From Cervus elaphus (taxonomy: Eukaryota > Chordata > Mammalia > Artiodactyla > Cervidae), in assembly GCF_910594005.1 (NCBI RefSeq), contig NC_057823.1, forward strand, positions 99,248,015 through 99,312,014: a stretch of 64,000 bases of DNA, read 5' to 3'. Under the pieces are notes generated by a model. It had not been told where the DNA came from. It searched no databases and saw only the letters and a program-made list of their open reading frames with translations. Of the stretch, positions 22,782-35,479 are shown piece after piece. The translations under genes and the position numbers were made by a program. Position 1 is the stretch's first letter. The number at the start of each line of letters is the position of its first letter.

Positions 22782-23339
22782 AATATGCTAAAGCTACCTG
22801 TCCCTAGAAATACTATTGCTGCAATTCTGTTCCACAAGTTTAATTAGGAGATAATTTAAAATTTTTATTTTTAAAACTTTGAAGGCAATAGGGTGATAAA
22901 TAATATTTTTCATTATGTCAAATATTAATAAATATTTGGGGATTTTATTCCCTCCAGACGTCAATGTGCAGTTGATGAAAAGTCCAATCTAATGGAATCA
23001 ATGCTGTTTCCTATCTTTTCTTTCTTAGTCTTACTTAATGCTGACTCCTTCAACATATTTATAGGCAGAATCACTAAACTTATAAATCACATTTATTAAA
23101 TAGTTGCTCAATAGAAGACCATTAGTAGATATCAAAAAAGATAATGTTCTTCTGAGGAAATAAAATAATCAGAAACTCAGCTGTAAACACAATTACATTA
23201 TGCAAAAAATATTCTTAGAAATGGAAAAGTAAAAAAAGTGAAAACAGCATTATAAAATCAGGCTATTGTGCAACAAATTATACCTTGCCCCAGACGTCCC
23301 CCTATTATAATGCTTGTCATAATATTCAGTGAAAGCGCA

Positions 23340-24805
23340 AGGCTGAAAAAATGAAGCTGGACCCCTCCATCATAGTACATGGAGGAAATAACTCAAAATG
23401 GATCATAGACCTAAATTTCTAAAACTCTTGGAAGAAATATGGAATTAAAATGCCATGACCTTAGGAAAAGCCTTCTTAGTTATCATACAAATGCTCAAGC
23501 TGCAAAAGACAAAACAGATTAGATTTCATCAAAATTAAAAATTTTTATGCCTCAAATGAGGCCATGAAAGTTAGGAAAAACCCCACAGAATGGAAGAAAA
23601 TATTTGCAAATCATATATGTGCTGAGAGGCTTGTATCTAAAACATAAATAACTTCTACAGCTCAATCATAAAAAGACAAAAAACTCAGTTTTAAAAGTAC
23701 GTAAAAGGATAGCTGTTTTCCAAAGAAGACATACAAATAGTCAACACTCACACGAAAAGGCAATTTACATCATTACCCATTAGGGAAATGTGAAAGAATC
23801 TTGCAGCAACTAGATGCTTACAATAAAAAAGACAAATGATGATATTGTTGGTGAAGATGTGAATAACTGGAACCATCACAAATTGCTAGTGACTATATCT
23901 GAGAGGACAATGAGATAGCATCTTTGGAAACTGTCTCCAAGTTCCTCATAATGTTAACATGGAATTATCTTATCATGCAGCAATTGCCCTTCTCTCAACT
24001 AGGCCTCTACTTTTTGGCTTTCTGTACCCATCTTTGCTGAGGCCAGTTTTAGCAAAAATCTTGCCAAGTTAGTTTAGTGAGAATCCCTCTACCACTGCTA
24101 TTTGACCACCACTCATATCCCAACTTTGATGTCCAAGTTCTTGGCCTAGCTTTAGAAGAATCTCATTAAGCCTATTAAGTAAGAATTACCTCCCTGAACC
24201 CCCTGTCTTCTTTTAGAATTTTCCAACCCTTACTCTACTCAATGGCTGTAAATTTCTACCTTTTTCTTTTTTTTGGCTGTATTCAGAAGTAAGCTCAGTT
24301 TGATTCTGAAGTCTCTTTTCCCATATGGCAATAGTTTCTGAATAAAATCTGTTATCATTTTGGCCAGTGTCTGTCTGGCTCAGTTTCTCTTTCATAATTA
24401 TCAAGAGAACAGAAAATATTTGATCATATAAAAACTTTCACACAGATATTTAGAGTAGTAGTATTCATTATAGACAAAAAATGAAAACAACCCATATTTT
24501 CATCAACTGATTAACAGATAAGCAAAATGTGGATCAATCTATACAACGGAACATTACATGACAAATAAAATGAAATACTAAAATATGCTACAAGGATGTG
24601 GATGAGTGGTTGCCAAGACATGTAGTTGGGGGTTTAGGGGGGAATAAGTATTGACTGATTTGGAGTGAAGAAAATGTCCCCAAATTGATTGTGGTAGCAG
24701 TTGACCAAATCTGTCATTATAGTGATTTAATTGTATAATTTAAAGACTGAATTATCTGGTATGTGAATTATGTAGCAATAAAGCTGTTATATTAAAAAAA
24801 ATATA
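23340..24805 (+). mobile_element. L1 LINE 3' portion, interrupted by an LTR
   Basis: From 'gaagctggacccctccatca' the sequence follows L1 ORF2 C-terminal coding sequence and 3' UTR, ending at 'tagcaataaagctgttatat' plus A-rich tail near 24805. The collinear match breaks at 23985 and resumes at about 24400 with 'aagagaacagaaaatatttg', showing a later insertion. Many stops show that it is old and dead. Confidence 0.8.
23985..24394 (+). mobile_element. Solo LTR (endogenous retrovirus) inserted in L1
   Basis: This 410-bp segment interrupts the L1. It begins TG and ends CA, and carries AATAAA at 24341-24346 about 50 bp before its end, as expected for the R region of a retroviral LTR. No internal retroviral sequence is attached, so it would be a solo LTR left by recombination. 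The flanking bases (CAAT on the left, TAAT on the right) are only a weak target duplication. I could not name the family with certainty. Confidence 0.6.
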
Positions 24806-24982
24806 ATAATGAACATCTATACCTCATATTGGGAAGGAGATAAAGTCCTAAGTCAAAAATTATTTTCCTTTAATGTTATTTATATAAATTATTCACAACT
24901 CAAAAAATTAAAGGGTAGAGAACTATAAGCCTACAGGACCTAAATAACAAATAATTTAAAATTACAATATCTATCCTCTATT

Positions 24983-25207
24983 TGGGCTTCCCAGGTGGCA
25001 TTAGTGGTAAAAACAAACAAACAAAAAACCTTCCTGTCAATGCAGGAGACACAGGAGATGTTGGTTTGATCCCTGGTTCTGGAAGGTCCCTTGCAAGAGG
25101 AAATGACAACCCATTCAAGTATTTTTGCCTGGAGAATCCCATGGACAGAGGAGCCTGGTGGACTATAATCCATGGTGTTGCAAAGAGCCATACATGACTG
25201 AGCACAT
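24983..25207 (+). repeat. Bov-tA SINE with internal CAAA expansion
   Basis: Head 'gggcttcccaggtggcatta', then an A-rich (CAAA)n insertion at 25011-25028 inside the tRNA-like part, then 'ggtttgatccctggttctgg' and a Bov-A unit ending near 'acatgactgagcacataagc'. Confidence 0.9.
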
Positions 25208-25532
25208 AAGCACATCATCTATCTCAAAACAAGAAATGGAAAAAAAAAGTTCAGAAGCAACTATGAAACTGATCTTACTGTGTTGTACAACTATGCTGCT
25301 TTGGTACTACGGAAACTCCGAGGACTTGAAATAGAGTCAGCTATCAGAGTGTGCTCTGCTCAAATTGGAATCTGCTTTGCGAGGTTCAGCTGCTGTTTGT
25401 CATGTCTGTTTCTGTTTCCTGTTCTATAAATTTGAGCTAGAACATCTTACCTTCTGGGAATATCGGAGAAATTGAATATGATACTAATAAGTGTTCACCA
25501 TGAACTCATATGCAAATAAATTTTAGGACATT

Positions 25533-25735
25533 GCATGTGTGCTCAGGTGTGTCCAACTCTTTTGCAACCCTATGGACTGTAGCCCACCAGGCTCCTCTCT
25601 GCATGGGATTTTTCAGGCAAGTGTATTGGAGTGGGTTGCCATTTCCTCATCCAGGGGATCTTCCCCACCCAGGGATTGAACCTACATCTCCCGCATTGAC
25701 AGGCAGATTCTTTTCCATGGATCTACCCAGGAAGT
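25533..25735 (-). repeat. Bov-tA SINE, reverse
   Basis: Reversed Bov-A unit ('tatggactgtagcccaccag' at 25571-25590) and reversed tRNA-like portion with 'cagggattgaacctacatct' (25670-25689). The end is degraded ('ctacccaggaag'). Confidence 0.9.
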
Positions 25736-25736
25736 C

Positions 25737-28730
25737 TTATTATATTGATGTGATTGTATTAGGTAAGATCCGTGACATTACCTGTGCACACACCTAAGTA
25801 ACACTCAATTTGAGTTCAGTTTAGTTTGCTTTGTTTAAAGAACTTGTTGAATCATTGCCTGCATTGTACAACTAGGGCTCTAAAAGCATCTAGCAAAACA
25901 AAATAAAACAAACAAAAAACCCAATAGTTACTTCCTTTAAACTTGATAAATTTTAAGAGGCAGGAAGAAGTAATCATTAGGTTTCCATCCAGAATATGAG
26001 CTATACAACTCAACTGAATATAGCAATCATGAAATTCACATAAATTTAGAGGCACTGCCTAAGACAAACATTTATTTCCCAAGATTTGTTTTCTTTTAGA
26101 CATACTGATATAATAGAAATTCAGGAATGAGAGTCACAAAACTTTCTTTTCACTCTTTAAACAAGAATATAAGTTGATGGAGATAATTACCTCAGACTTC
26201 ATAACAATAAACTTATCAAGAGGGTGAAACATAACTCTCTTTAAAGTGAAAATGTAATTGAAATGCCTTTTTGTTGTTGTTGTTGTTCAAGAGGAATATT
26301 TCCATAATAAAGAATCTCAAATCACTTTTCTGATGACTGATTCTACTTGGGGGGAGAAAAAGTCTCAAGATAAGCAATCTGTGGGGGTTGGCTTACAAAG
26401 CATGTATACAGTATTCCCGACCATCTGCTTCTCTTTGTGTTAATACATTCACGTAATATTGTTTTGTAGGCTGACCTAAGTTGCATTTATAAACTTCATT
26501 AATACATGAAACACACATAGAGTGCAGAAAGCAAGAGATGAATCTGGGGAATATACAGTTTGAGAAAGGGAGTAGGCACTTCTGGAGAATAAATTACATT
26601 TACATTCTGGAATAAGAGTGATCAGGCTGAAAATATTGAGAAATCTCACACTGAATCTCTAATGGTTTTGCTTAACAAATAAAACATCCTTGAAATGTCT
26701 CAGTTGCTATCTTACTATTCATCCTTTCAAATATGGAAGATAAATGAAGCGCAATCCCAGAAAGGCTGCAAATCATTAAAATTCACAGAGACTCTGTTGT
26801 AAGAGCTGTCCAGAGGGTCCTTCATTTTGTACAGGCATGAACACAAGCCTTTTCATCTTTGGTCTAACAACGGTATATGAAAGCAAACTCAGGAACTCAG
26901 GGACTGAGCAATGTATCTGAGGAACACTAAATTATAGGCTCCAAGAGAACAAATGGAGCCAACATAGGGCATTCTGGAGAGTCCCTCAATTAAGTAAGAA
27001 AATATACCTAATGAGTTCTCAAAAATGTCAGCTTACATGAGAGACTCGGTAAATAAGATCTTTAACCAGCTTCATTAGAACCAGTGATTATTCACGTAAG
27101 AAGGGGAAACAGGTAGATTTTTGGAGTGAAGTGAAAATAGGAGATTAATAAACATTATAGTTGTTTTGACTTACGGTTTAAGTCATACCATTTATTTTGA
27201 AATTGCAAATATAATTACAGGGCATGAAATTTTGTGGGTCTTAAAAGGGGGCAGAGTTTAAAAATGCTTTGAGGGTTGTCTACACATTCTACCTAAAATA
27301 TTTTACTATATTAACATTAAGCTTCCTAAATGATTTTGAAATGTAGTAATAAGCACAGACACAAAATGTGTATGGATAACTGTCTTTGATAACTGGGGCT
27401 CCCAAATTCTTAAACATTTAAGTATTCTTAATCCTCTAATCTAGACTGATTTCTAATTAATTTAGTCTCAAAGACCTTAAAGAAATTTAAAAACATTCAT
27501 TATAATTTTTCTTCTTATGGCAAGAACTATCAGGTAAGAGACAGGCTCTGGAAGTACAGGAAAGTGACTGAATTCTAGACATTACAAGGGCTTTTTAGGC
27601 CCGGCAACTAACTATGGTGAGAAAAAGAAACTATATTGTTTGCAAATGCATGATCAATGTATAGATACACATGCATTTTACAGCTATAGAATTAAGACCT
27701 GTCTTAATAGGTAGATTTTTAAAATTATTTTTTACAAAAGTATATTTGATTTATAGTTTGTGAATAGCTTTTCCTGAAACTGGATTGCCAGTAAGGCTCA
27801 ATTTAAGTTGACTACATTAAGGTCAAAATATAATTTTAATTTGTATAGTTTACTTAAAATATAATTTGGCAAAATAAATCAAATCCTTGCCAGAAGGATA
27901 GTTCATTTCCTTTTCTCTTAACATTTCATCAGCACTTTCTGCATTTCCAGAACTCTAGTTCTTTCAACAGTATTTTAACCAAAGAGAAAAACAGGCAATT
28001 TTTACACTAGCTAAAAACCATCTTTTCAAGATGTAATAGAAGTGTGGTTAGTCTGGAATGACCTGAAACTATTTTTTACATGTGGTTCTATAGACGAAAG
28101 AAACTGGAACTGCGACGCAATGCTAAGTGATGATCTTCCAGATTTTAGTCACATACTCTGACCAGTTTTCCTGTTGACTGTCTCTTGTCCATATTTAGGA
28201 GCTGACTACATATTCCAATGTGGGAAAACACTGTTCTTTTTCAAAAATGAAGTTCTACTCTAAATTTTAATTTCCAGTTGACTTATCAAAACAAAGCTGG
28301 TTCAGAAAGGGGAAAAATTATAAATTTCTTACATCTGTTCAACCTAAAACATTATTCATAATTTGCCAGTGATGATGGCTAAACCATCTGGGGAATATGA
28401 TGGGTACTTGGGGGAAAAAATCTGTCACAGTGCAATGAAGAAATGACATGTGTGAAGGTCTTAAGGTTACCTCATAGTTCAGTGATGGAGTTCAGGTATT
28501 TTGGAATAGACAAGTTCTGAATTTATATACACACAAACCACAAAACATTTATCTATTCAACAATTTTATACAGTAAGCAGGGACATATTTGTTAATAAAA
28601 TGAGCTATTGGAAGCAAGAAATAAATGAGTGAAACAAATTAATATAGGTTATGATTGGGAAATAGGACATTTTACTATAATTAACATGTGAATCTCCCTA
28701 CAAGTATACTATTAAGTATGGCCATATTAT
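25737..28730. other. Intronic stretch without recognised feature
   Basis: About 3 kb of AT-rich intron lacking young SINEs or LINEs, the longest such gap in the intron. It holds a (GTT)n run at 26271-26287. No coding signature was seen. Confidence 0.4.
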
Positions 28731-28757
28731 TTATATTTATATATATATATATATAGT
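28731..28757. repeat. (TA)n microsatellite
   Basis: TA dinucleotide run inside a wider AT-rich patch (about 28690-28890). Confidence 0.85.
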
Positions 28758-28901
28758 TATATGGTGCATATTACACTTACAATACAATTATACATTAATA
28801 TGTAGGAACACACATGTAAATAAACATATATACATGAATATGTGTAATATGTATCATTAGTTTGCTATGCAAAGATATATACATACAAATATCTCACATG
28901 T

Positions 28902-29113
28902 GTGCATGCTAAGTCACTTCAGTCGTGTCTGATTCTTTGTTACCCTACGGACCACAGCCCGCCAGGCTCCTCTGTCCATGGGATTTTCCAGGCAAGAATA
29001 CTGGAGTGGGTTGCCGTGCCCTCCTCCAGGGGATCTTCCTGACCCAGGGATCAAACTCGCATCTCTCATGTCTCCTGAACTGCCAGACGGTGCCACCCAG
29101 GAAGCCCACAGAC
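28902..29113 (-). repeat. Bov-tA SINE, reverse, with target duplication
   Basis: ATCTCACATGT (28891-28901) and ATCTCACAGGT (29114-29124) flank the element, matching at 10 of 11 bases. Inside are the reversed Bov-A unit ('ccgccaggctcctctgtcca') and reversed tRNA-like part. Confidence 0.93.
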
Positions 29114-29939
29114 ATCTCACAGGTACATTAAATATCAGAATATGCAGATGACAATATAGCCTTAAAATAAAAAATAGTTCGAGACAGCAAGACTTTTGAA
29201 CTCTAGTATTAGTTGCATCAAGTGCTTCTCATTTCCTCTTTGCTGTTAGAATGAAGCTTGTTAGCTGACAATGCAGATCTGCATAATTCCTGATAAAACC
29301 CTGGCACTTTTGTTATGAGACTCACTTCAGCCAGTTTTATCAAGAAAATGACCCTATTTCCTACTTTTTAGAAGCTTTAAAAATGAAATTAAAAGAAAAG
29401 AAATTTGCTCTAAAATTGATTTACTGTCATCTATTTAGACACACTTGAGGGACCATGCATGTTAATTCCCTATTAATAAAATGCTTATATATAATCACTC
29501 ATCTTACTCACTGAACTTCTCTTGACATTAATGGTACAAGTGAGAAGTTTGCAAACCCTATTTTAAGTTTTGGTTTTAGTACTATAAGTTGATAAAAACG
29601 TTGACTAGAATAAGTTCCATATCAAGAAATAAATATGAAATAATTCTTTAAAATCTGGGTTATGGAATCATCTGTTCGGCAAACATTTCTTTAAAACACC
29701 TTGGGGGAATCTAGCAATTTTGTCTTCATTGAAGAAAGAAGGACACCAATGCGTATTTTAAATCTGTCTGGCTTCCAAACACTGCCTAACCCTCTCAAAT
29801 ACAGATGGAGCGAAATACTGAACAAGTCTGCCTCCAGAAAACGCTCAACAATCAGAGATGATAAGAGGCACTGGGGTCACTTCTAGCCATCTGCATATTT
29901 AGTGCAGACCATCCTGTTGGGGAAAAAAAAAAAAAATCA

Positions 29940-30400
29940 CATTCAAAAGTGACGGAGCCCCGCATTTGTATTCATTCCACCATGGAAACGGTTCGAATGC
30001 TTTTCTCTGGAGACTTCTGTGTCTCCGTGACAGCTGCAACGCCACAATATGCTGAAGTGGCTCATCTTGACAGGTCGTATCCTGGATTTCACATTCTGAA
30101 TGGCAGCTGGGATACCAGAGTTTTCTCGCAGTGGCTCGGCCCTGGCTTTAATCAGACCCTCCCGAGCTTCTGTGACAAAGCTGCACGTGTGGCTACAGGC
30201 CACTCTGAGAAGTTCAAGATGTCCCTTTTTCATTCCCTAAATAGCAGGGACATTCACGGCAGCAATTCCCGCGCCTCTGTGAGAGCCTGCTAAGCGTCTT
30301 CTATCATCACGGATTTCCTGTATCCCACTGGAGCGCTTTCTCCTGATACCACACGCACACTGTTGGGAGAGACTGGTTAAGCGATTCAAGTTTCAAACTG
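29940..30400. other. CpG-enriched unique intronic segment
   Basis: This segment has roughly 18 CpG in 460 bp by eye, far above the surrounding intron, and open frames of 114 codons (plus strand, 29949-30293) and 96 codons (minus strand, 29943-30233) overlapping each other. Neither translation shows a domain I recognise, nor does the minus-strand one match ST8SIA4. It could be a conserved regulatory element or an undecayed GC-rich insertion. No function is claimed. Confidence 0.4.
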
Positions 30401-31077
30401 AAGTCTGTGCCCTACATCCATTTATTTCTGTCTATACAGAGGTATAAGGTGAAATTAAAAAAAAAACAAAAAAGAAAGCATCTTAATTTAGTTCTGAGAC
30501 ACCTTGCCAACCACAGCAAATCGGTGATTGTAATAACAAAACATGAGTCTCCCCCCCATTCACGGGAAAGAACTACATGAGTCATTGCTTCCTTCGCTCC
30601 TAGAGTTCCTTACCAACTGGGGACTGCATAAACTAACCACGATGCAAGACCCTAATGCGCCGATATATTTAAAACACACTGAAGAAGTATTAACCTCAGC
30701 TTCTCTGTCCCCACTTTGTGCCTGAAAGGCAGCAACCTCTTTGAAAACCTTTTTGAAAGAGGCTTGTAAGGGGAAAAAAAAAATTTTCTATGTTAGAGGG
30801 GAATGTAGGATGAATTTCTGATTTTGAAGCACATCTTTGCAACAAAACTCCTTTTGGGTCAAAAGTCTAGCCTGAGTCCTAGTTTTTCTCACTTGAGGGA
30901 CTCCAGAGACATCTAAGGCTGTATTTCATGATTAAACGTGTAGTTTGCCTGTGGCAGCTCTAGGTAGATGGCTCCAACACCCGAATAGAAAGGATGAGCA
31001 ATTTGCACAGGGTGTGAAAGATGTTTAGTCCACAGGTGTCAATTCAAGTCAGCAGAGGCAAGGGGCTTCAGTTCACG

Positions 31078-31291
31078 TGAAAAAGTGAAAGTCGCAGATT
31101 CGTGTTCAGTTCTTTGCGATCCCATGGACTGCAGCCCACCAGACTCCTCTGTCCATGGAATTCTCCAGGCAAGAATACTGGAGTGGGTTGCCATTTCCTT
31201 CTCCAAGAGATCTTCCAGACCCAGGGAATGAACCTAGGTCTCCTGCATTGCAGGCAAATTCTTTACCCTTTGAGCCCCCAGAGAAGCCCCT
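31078..31291 (-). repeat. Bov-tA SINE, reverse, with target duplication
   Basis: Flanked by TTCAGTTCAC (31068-31077) and TTCGGTTCAC (31292-31301). Contains the reversed Bov-A unit ('catggactgcagcccaccag' at 31123-31142) and reversed tRNA-like part ending 'agagaagcccc'. Confidence 0.93.
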
Positions 31292-31301
31292 TTCGGTTCA
31301 C

Positions 31302-32419
31302 ACCTCTCCCTAACTGAGCAAAATATGAGAGCTGGTGAACCGAGAGTTCTCGCCCGGCACTGTCTCTTTTCCCCTCCAAAGCCATTATCTTTAGGCTTGA
31401 TGCTCTCTCCTGTCTTTTTTTTTCCCCTCTCCTGGATTAGAAATTAAACCTTAGTCTTTTCTCAAAGAAGCACATATATCCTGTTTTATCCATTTTTCTT
31501 AACTCCTCCCAGCTACTGCCTAAATGCTTTGATAAATCTTTTCATTTACTTGAAGCTTTTCTTTGCCTTAATTCTATTTTAGAGTAATAAAGAAAAGGTT
31601 GAAAAGCAAAAGCTATGGACAGTGATAGATCTATAATAGGGAAAGGAAAGTCATAAGTAAAACAGAAAATGGACATAATAAATCACTTATGCGCTTGACC
31701 TCTAAAATGCTTGAGCATACCTTTCAGAATTACCACAATGTTTCTATCTAGCAATATATTCTCTGTTAGGCAAAACTAATCTTTCTAAAGTGCAATTAGA
31801 AAAGAACGATTTATAAGGTAGTATCTATCTATTATTTATGCTGTATGTACTATTGAGCACAAAAATATAGACACAAATGTAAATTAAAATTAATTTTTAA
31901 AAGAGATACAGACAAATGATTTCTACCTAGGATAAGGTACACAGTCATATGTATTTATATAACCATACCTGCATATGACTTCAAATCTAAGTATTATATT
32001 CTATTACATTTGCTTAGGTTGTAACTATATAAGTAGTGTTTCAAGAACAAAATGCTAATATAGTAAGGCCATTAAGAACATTGGTTCTTAAAATTTAGAC
32101 CCACTGTTTCTCAAAATAAATCTTACTGTAAATACAGATAGGAGTGACTTTGAGTGTACACTGACAACTCTCCTTAATAATATAAACTGAAATTGAAGTT
32201 GCTGATTTTACTAGTGGATCATTAGTAACATTACATAATTATATTTTAAATTTAATGTTATAAATTACTTTTGGAAATATTTCTCTTTTTTTGCATTTAT
32301 GCTCCAGTCCTTAAGTAACCACTTAGCTCTGATGGTCTACTATCTTCCAGGTACTCTGCTGGGGAGCAAGTATAGAACAAGGTGTGCTCTTATCTTAAAA
32401 GGAGACCTATAAATGCAGG
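31302..32419. other. Intronic stretch without recognised feature
   Basis: AT-rich intron. I see no gene, young repeat or structured motif. Confidence 0.4.
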
Positions 32420-32482
32420 TATTATCCTCTTATGAGGATTAAATGAGAAAATAAATGTTCAATAAACAGTTATTCTTATGAC
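32420..32482 (+). repeat. MIR 3'-end fragment
   Basis: 'aggattaaatgagaaaataa' followed by 'tgttcaataaacagttattc' matches the 3' end of MIR. The sequence before it is too diverged to assign. Confidence 0.5.
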
Positions 32483-32635
32483 TGTTGTCCTTCTTCCCAG
32501 GCAGAGACACACAACTCTCCTCCAGCATATTTTCCCATCTCTCGACCTGGTTCATCGTATCCATTTTTCCTTCCTTCTCTGCTCCTCTGCTACCTAACCT
32601 TCCATTGGAGGTGGAGTCCAGTTATTAGCTAGGTA

Positions 32636-32966
32636 GACTATAAGGAGATCCAACCAGTCCGTCCTAAAGGAGAGCAGTCCTGGGTGTTCATTGGAAGGAC
32701 TGATGTTGAAGCTGAGACTCCAATACTTTGGCCACCCGATGCGAAGAGCTGACTCATTTGAAAAGACCCTGATGCTGGGAAAGATTGAAGGCAGGAGGAG
32801 AAGGAGATGACAGAGGATGAGATGGCTGGATGGCATCACTGACTCAATGGACATGAGTTTGGGTAGACTCCAGGAGTTGGTGATGGACAGGGAAGCCTGG
32901 CGTGCTGCAGTCCATGGGGTCACAAAGAATCGGACACGACTGAGCGCCTGAACTGAACTGAACTGA
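32636..32966 (+). mobile_element. BovB LINE, 5'-truncated 3' end
   Basis: Begins at 'aaggagatccaaccagtccg' (32642-32661) and runs through the BovB 3' region ('ggcatcactgactcaatgga', 'gaatcggacacgactgagcg') to the 'actgaactgaactga' tail. No target duplication was clear. Confidence 0.93.
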
Positions 32967-33390
32967 GAGTGCTCCGAGATGGGTCAGATGTGACCATTTT
33001 TGAGGCGATTACCCAAAAAAATCATTTTACTTAAAAAATACTCATCTGACTCAATGTAAATTTTCTACATTTTTTGGAGGGGGGGTAGCTGGGTGACATA
33101 GAAGTTGAGACATAGTAGGAAACTATATATGCAAGCGAAAAATATTTGAGTACGCTCTCAGGATCTAGAACCAAAATTCTGTTTAAAATGTTGATTCCTC
33201 AAAACACTCAGAATTTATCTTTGAGCTCTAAACAGCAACTAGTTTTGCTTAAAAACAACACTTCATAATGGTCTACACAGATACCAGTTATCAACGGTGG
33301 AGACTTCCTATCTAGATAAGTTACATGTGCTGTGTTCATTCACACTTAAAACAAGAGCTTGGATACAAATCAGTCACACTTTGGGTTTTA

Positions 33391-33414
33391 GCTTTCTTTT
33401 TTTTTTTTTTTTTT
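33391..33414. repeat. Poly(T) tract
   Basis: A run of about 20 T interrupted once by C near its left end. It is not clearly attached to a SINE. Confidence 0.85.
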
Positions 33415-33552
33415 AAAGTTAATTCCACATGGACTAGTTTATCCTTTCGAGGCTCTGTGGGCGCACCACAGTTTTTACAATTAGACCTCAAATGTGCTAC
33501 TGTATATCTGGGACATATGCCTGAGGGAAGCCTTCCCAATTCTTAAAAAAAT

Positions 33553-33619
33553 ATTGAAGATATTTCCGTATCACAGATGTTTCATAATTGAAGATATTTC
33601 CGTATCACAGATGTTTCAT
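33553..33619. repeat. Perfect 34-bp tandem duplication
   Basis: A 34-bp unit beginning 'attgaagatatttccgtatc' occurs at 33553-33586 and again from 33587, identical over at least 33 bases. The absence of mismatches suggests a recent local duplication. Confidence 0.95.
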
Positions 33620-34755
33620 TTTCAAACATGCTTTGGACCACAGTAACTATAATAATAAGAGGAAAGATTTGCTCTTCTCATCAATGAAGTGAAAGAAATT
33701 GTTCTTATTTTCAGTGTGACTCACTCTCTTTCAGATAATATAGGTTAATGTACTGAAACGTATCACAGTGTTCTAAAAATTCAATACATCCTTAGCTAAG
33801 TTTCACATCTGTTTCCTTCTCGTATTTATTGGCCTTCTTCAGACTATCGGAAATTTGCACACAGTTTAACAAATTAGCCTTGAAAATATTCCTATAGGCT
33901 CTGGTTACCCAAAACAAGACTAATTTTATGAAAATACTGCTTTGATCTGATCAGTTCTTGCTCACAAACCTGGGCTGATTCTCTGCTTTCAAAAGAATAA
34001 ATTTCTTTATTACAGGATTCGAAGCTTTCTAGAAACTTACTTTAGTCAAACTCTCTTGTACACTGTCTCACTCTCTTAATTGTTCTCCCACTGTTCTTAG
34101 TTATTTCTACTCTAATGATTTTGTTCATCTCCTGTGTCAAGCAAGTTGGGTTTTTTTGTTTTTTCTTTTTTACATTTTTTAGAGATTGATCTAACCGTCT
34201 TAGATTAGGGAAATCTAATTCATACTTCAGAGCTCAAATGCTCCCTTTTAATTAAACAGTTCATGATTTACACCAATGAAAGTAATTCTTCCCTTTATAA
34301 CATATGGTTATAATCAGTCATTCTGTGTTTAATCAGATGTTAGACATTGTATGGTGAATTCAAAGGTGAATAAGGCAAATTCTCCGCCCTCATATCACAC
34401 AGGCGTCTATTTGATTGCATTTGTTGTAAGTCTGATATACTGTTTTTAGTTAACATCTCGCTTCCCTGGGCAGAACTGAGAAGCCCTGGAGAGCAGAGAG
34501 TAAACGAACTGTGTCCCTCGGTCCTAGCAGAGAACATTGCATGTGGAGGAAGACAGCAGATCGTTGTGGAAGTGAAGTGGATTCTTGTTCTGTTATGGAT
34601 TTCTGATTCATGATAAGTGACACACAGACTTTTTGTTGATTCATATTATTTTAGCTACGGTGAATTGGTGTCTAAAATAATTGTACTGGTTTCATTAGAC
34701 TCCAACATGAATACCTAGCATACTAAATTAAAACTGAATTTTAATGCCTTTCCAG
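33620..34755. other. Intronic stretch with possible L2 traces
   Basis: No gene. Words such as 'cagagctcaaatgctccctt' (34229-34248) resemble L2 LINE sequence, but too little matches to define an element. Confidence 0.35.
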
Positions 34756-34759
34756 TGTA

Positions 34760-34975
34760 AAAGACACTGAAGAGTACAGATTATGAAAACAGGCTGCATG
34801 ACTTGCATTCTGGCTCTGCCTTTGAGTAGTTGTGTAAACTTGAGCAAACTTCTTACTTTCTCTGTTTCCTTATTTGGAAAATGAAAGAAACGGTAGAATT
34901 AGCTTAGTGGATTGTTTACATAGTGTAAAAATCACTCGTAATAGTGACTGGTACATAGTGTTACAAGAGTGTTGT
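34760..34975 (+). repeat. MIR SINE
   Basis: The order 'acagattatgaaaacaggct', 'ttgcattctggctctgcctt', 'gttgtgtaaacttgagcaaa', 'tctctgtttccttatttgga', 'aaatgaaagaaacgg' and 'agtgactggtacatagt' covers nearly a whole MIR, diverged. Confidence 0.75.
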
Positions 34976-35093
34976 AATATTATACAATGAAATAATTGCA
35001 ACAAGGCATCTGTCTTCACACATGTCATTTTCTCTGCCTGAAACACACCCCACCCCCATTCCTTGCATTAACCCACCAATTTCAGGGCTTCCC

Positions 35094-35424
35094 TGGAGGC
35101 TCAGTGGTCAATAATCAGCCTGCAAATGCAGGAGACACAAGCTGGATCCCTGATCTGGGAAGATCCCACATGCTGAGGAGCAATTAAGATCTCTTGTGCC
35201 ACAACTATTGAGCCTGTATTCTAGAGTCTGGAAGCGGCAACTACTGAGCCCATGAGCCGCAACTGCTGAAGCCCCTGTACCCTAGGGCCCTTGCAACGCA
35301 ACAAGAGAAGCCACTGCAATGAGAACCTGTGCACCGCAACTAGAGAGAAGTCTCTGCTTCTCGCAGCTAGAAAAACCCGGCACGGCAAAAAGAAATAAAT
35401 CATTAATTCACTAATAAATAAATG
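35094..35424 (+). repeat. CHR-1/CHRL tRNA-Glu SINE, near full length
   Basis: Starts 'gggcttccctggaggctcag', with tRNA-like 'aagctggatccctgatctgg', then the body ('gccacaactattgagcctgt', 'gcaacgcaacaagagaagcc', 'cactgcaatgagaacctgtg') and an AAATAAAT tail. This family is shared by cetaceans, hippos and ruminants. Flanking 'caccaattt' and 'caccaaatt' may be a decayed target duplication. Confidence 0.88.
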
Positions 35425-35479
35425 AAGCACCAAATTCTTCAGCAGGTCTTTCGCTTGTCATCAAGCTCCCGTTCTCATT

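Noticed and set aside
29943..30233. Minus-strand 96-codon frame as a possible upstream ST8SIA4 exon
   Set aside because: The translation does not resemble any part of the enzyme, and no matching splice sites were seen.
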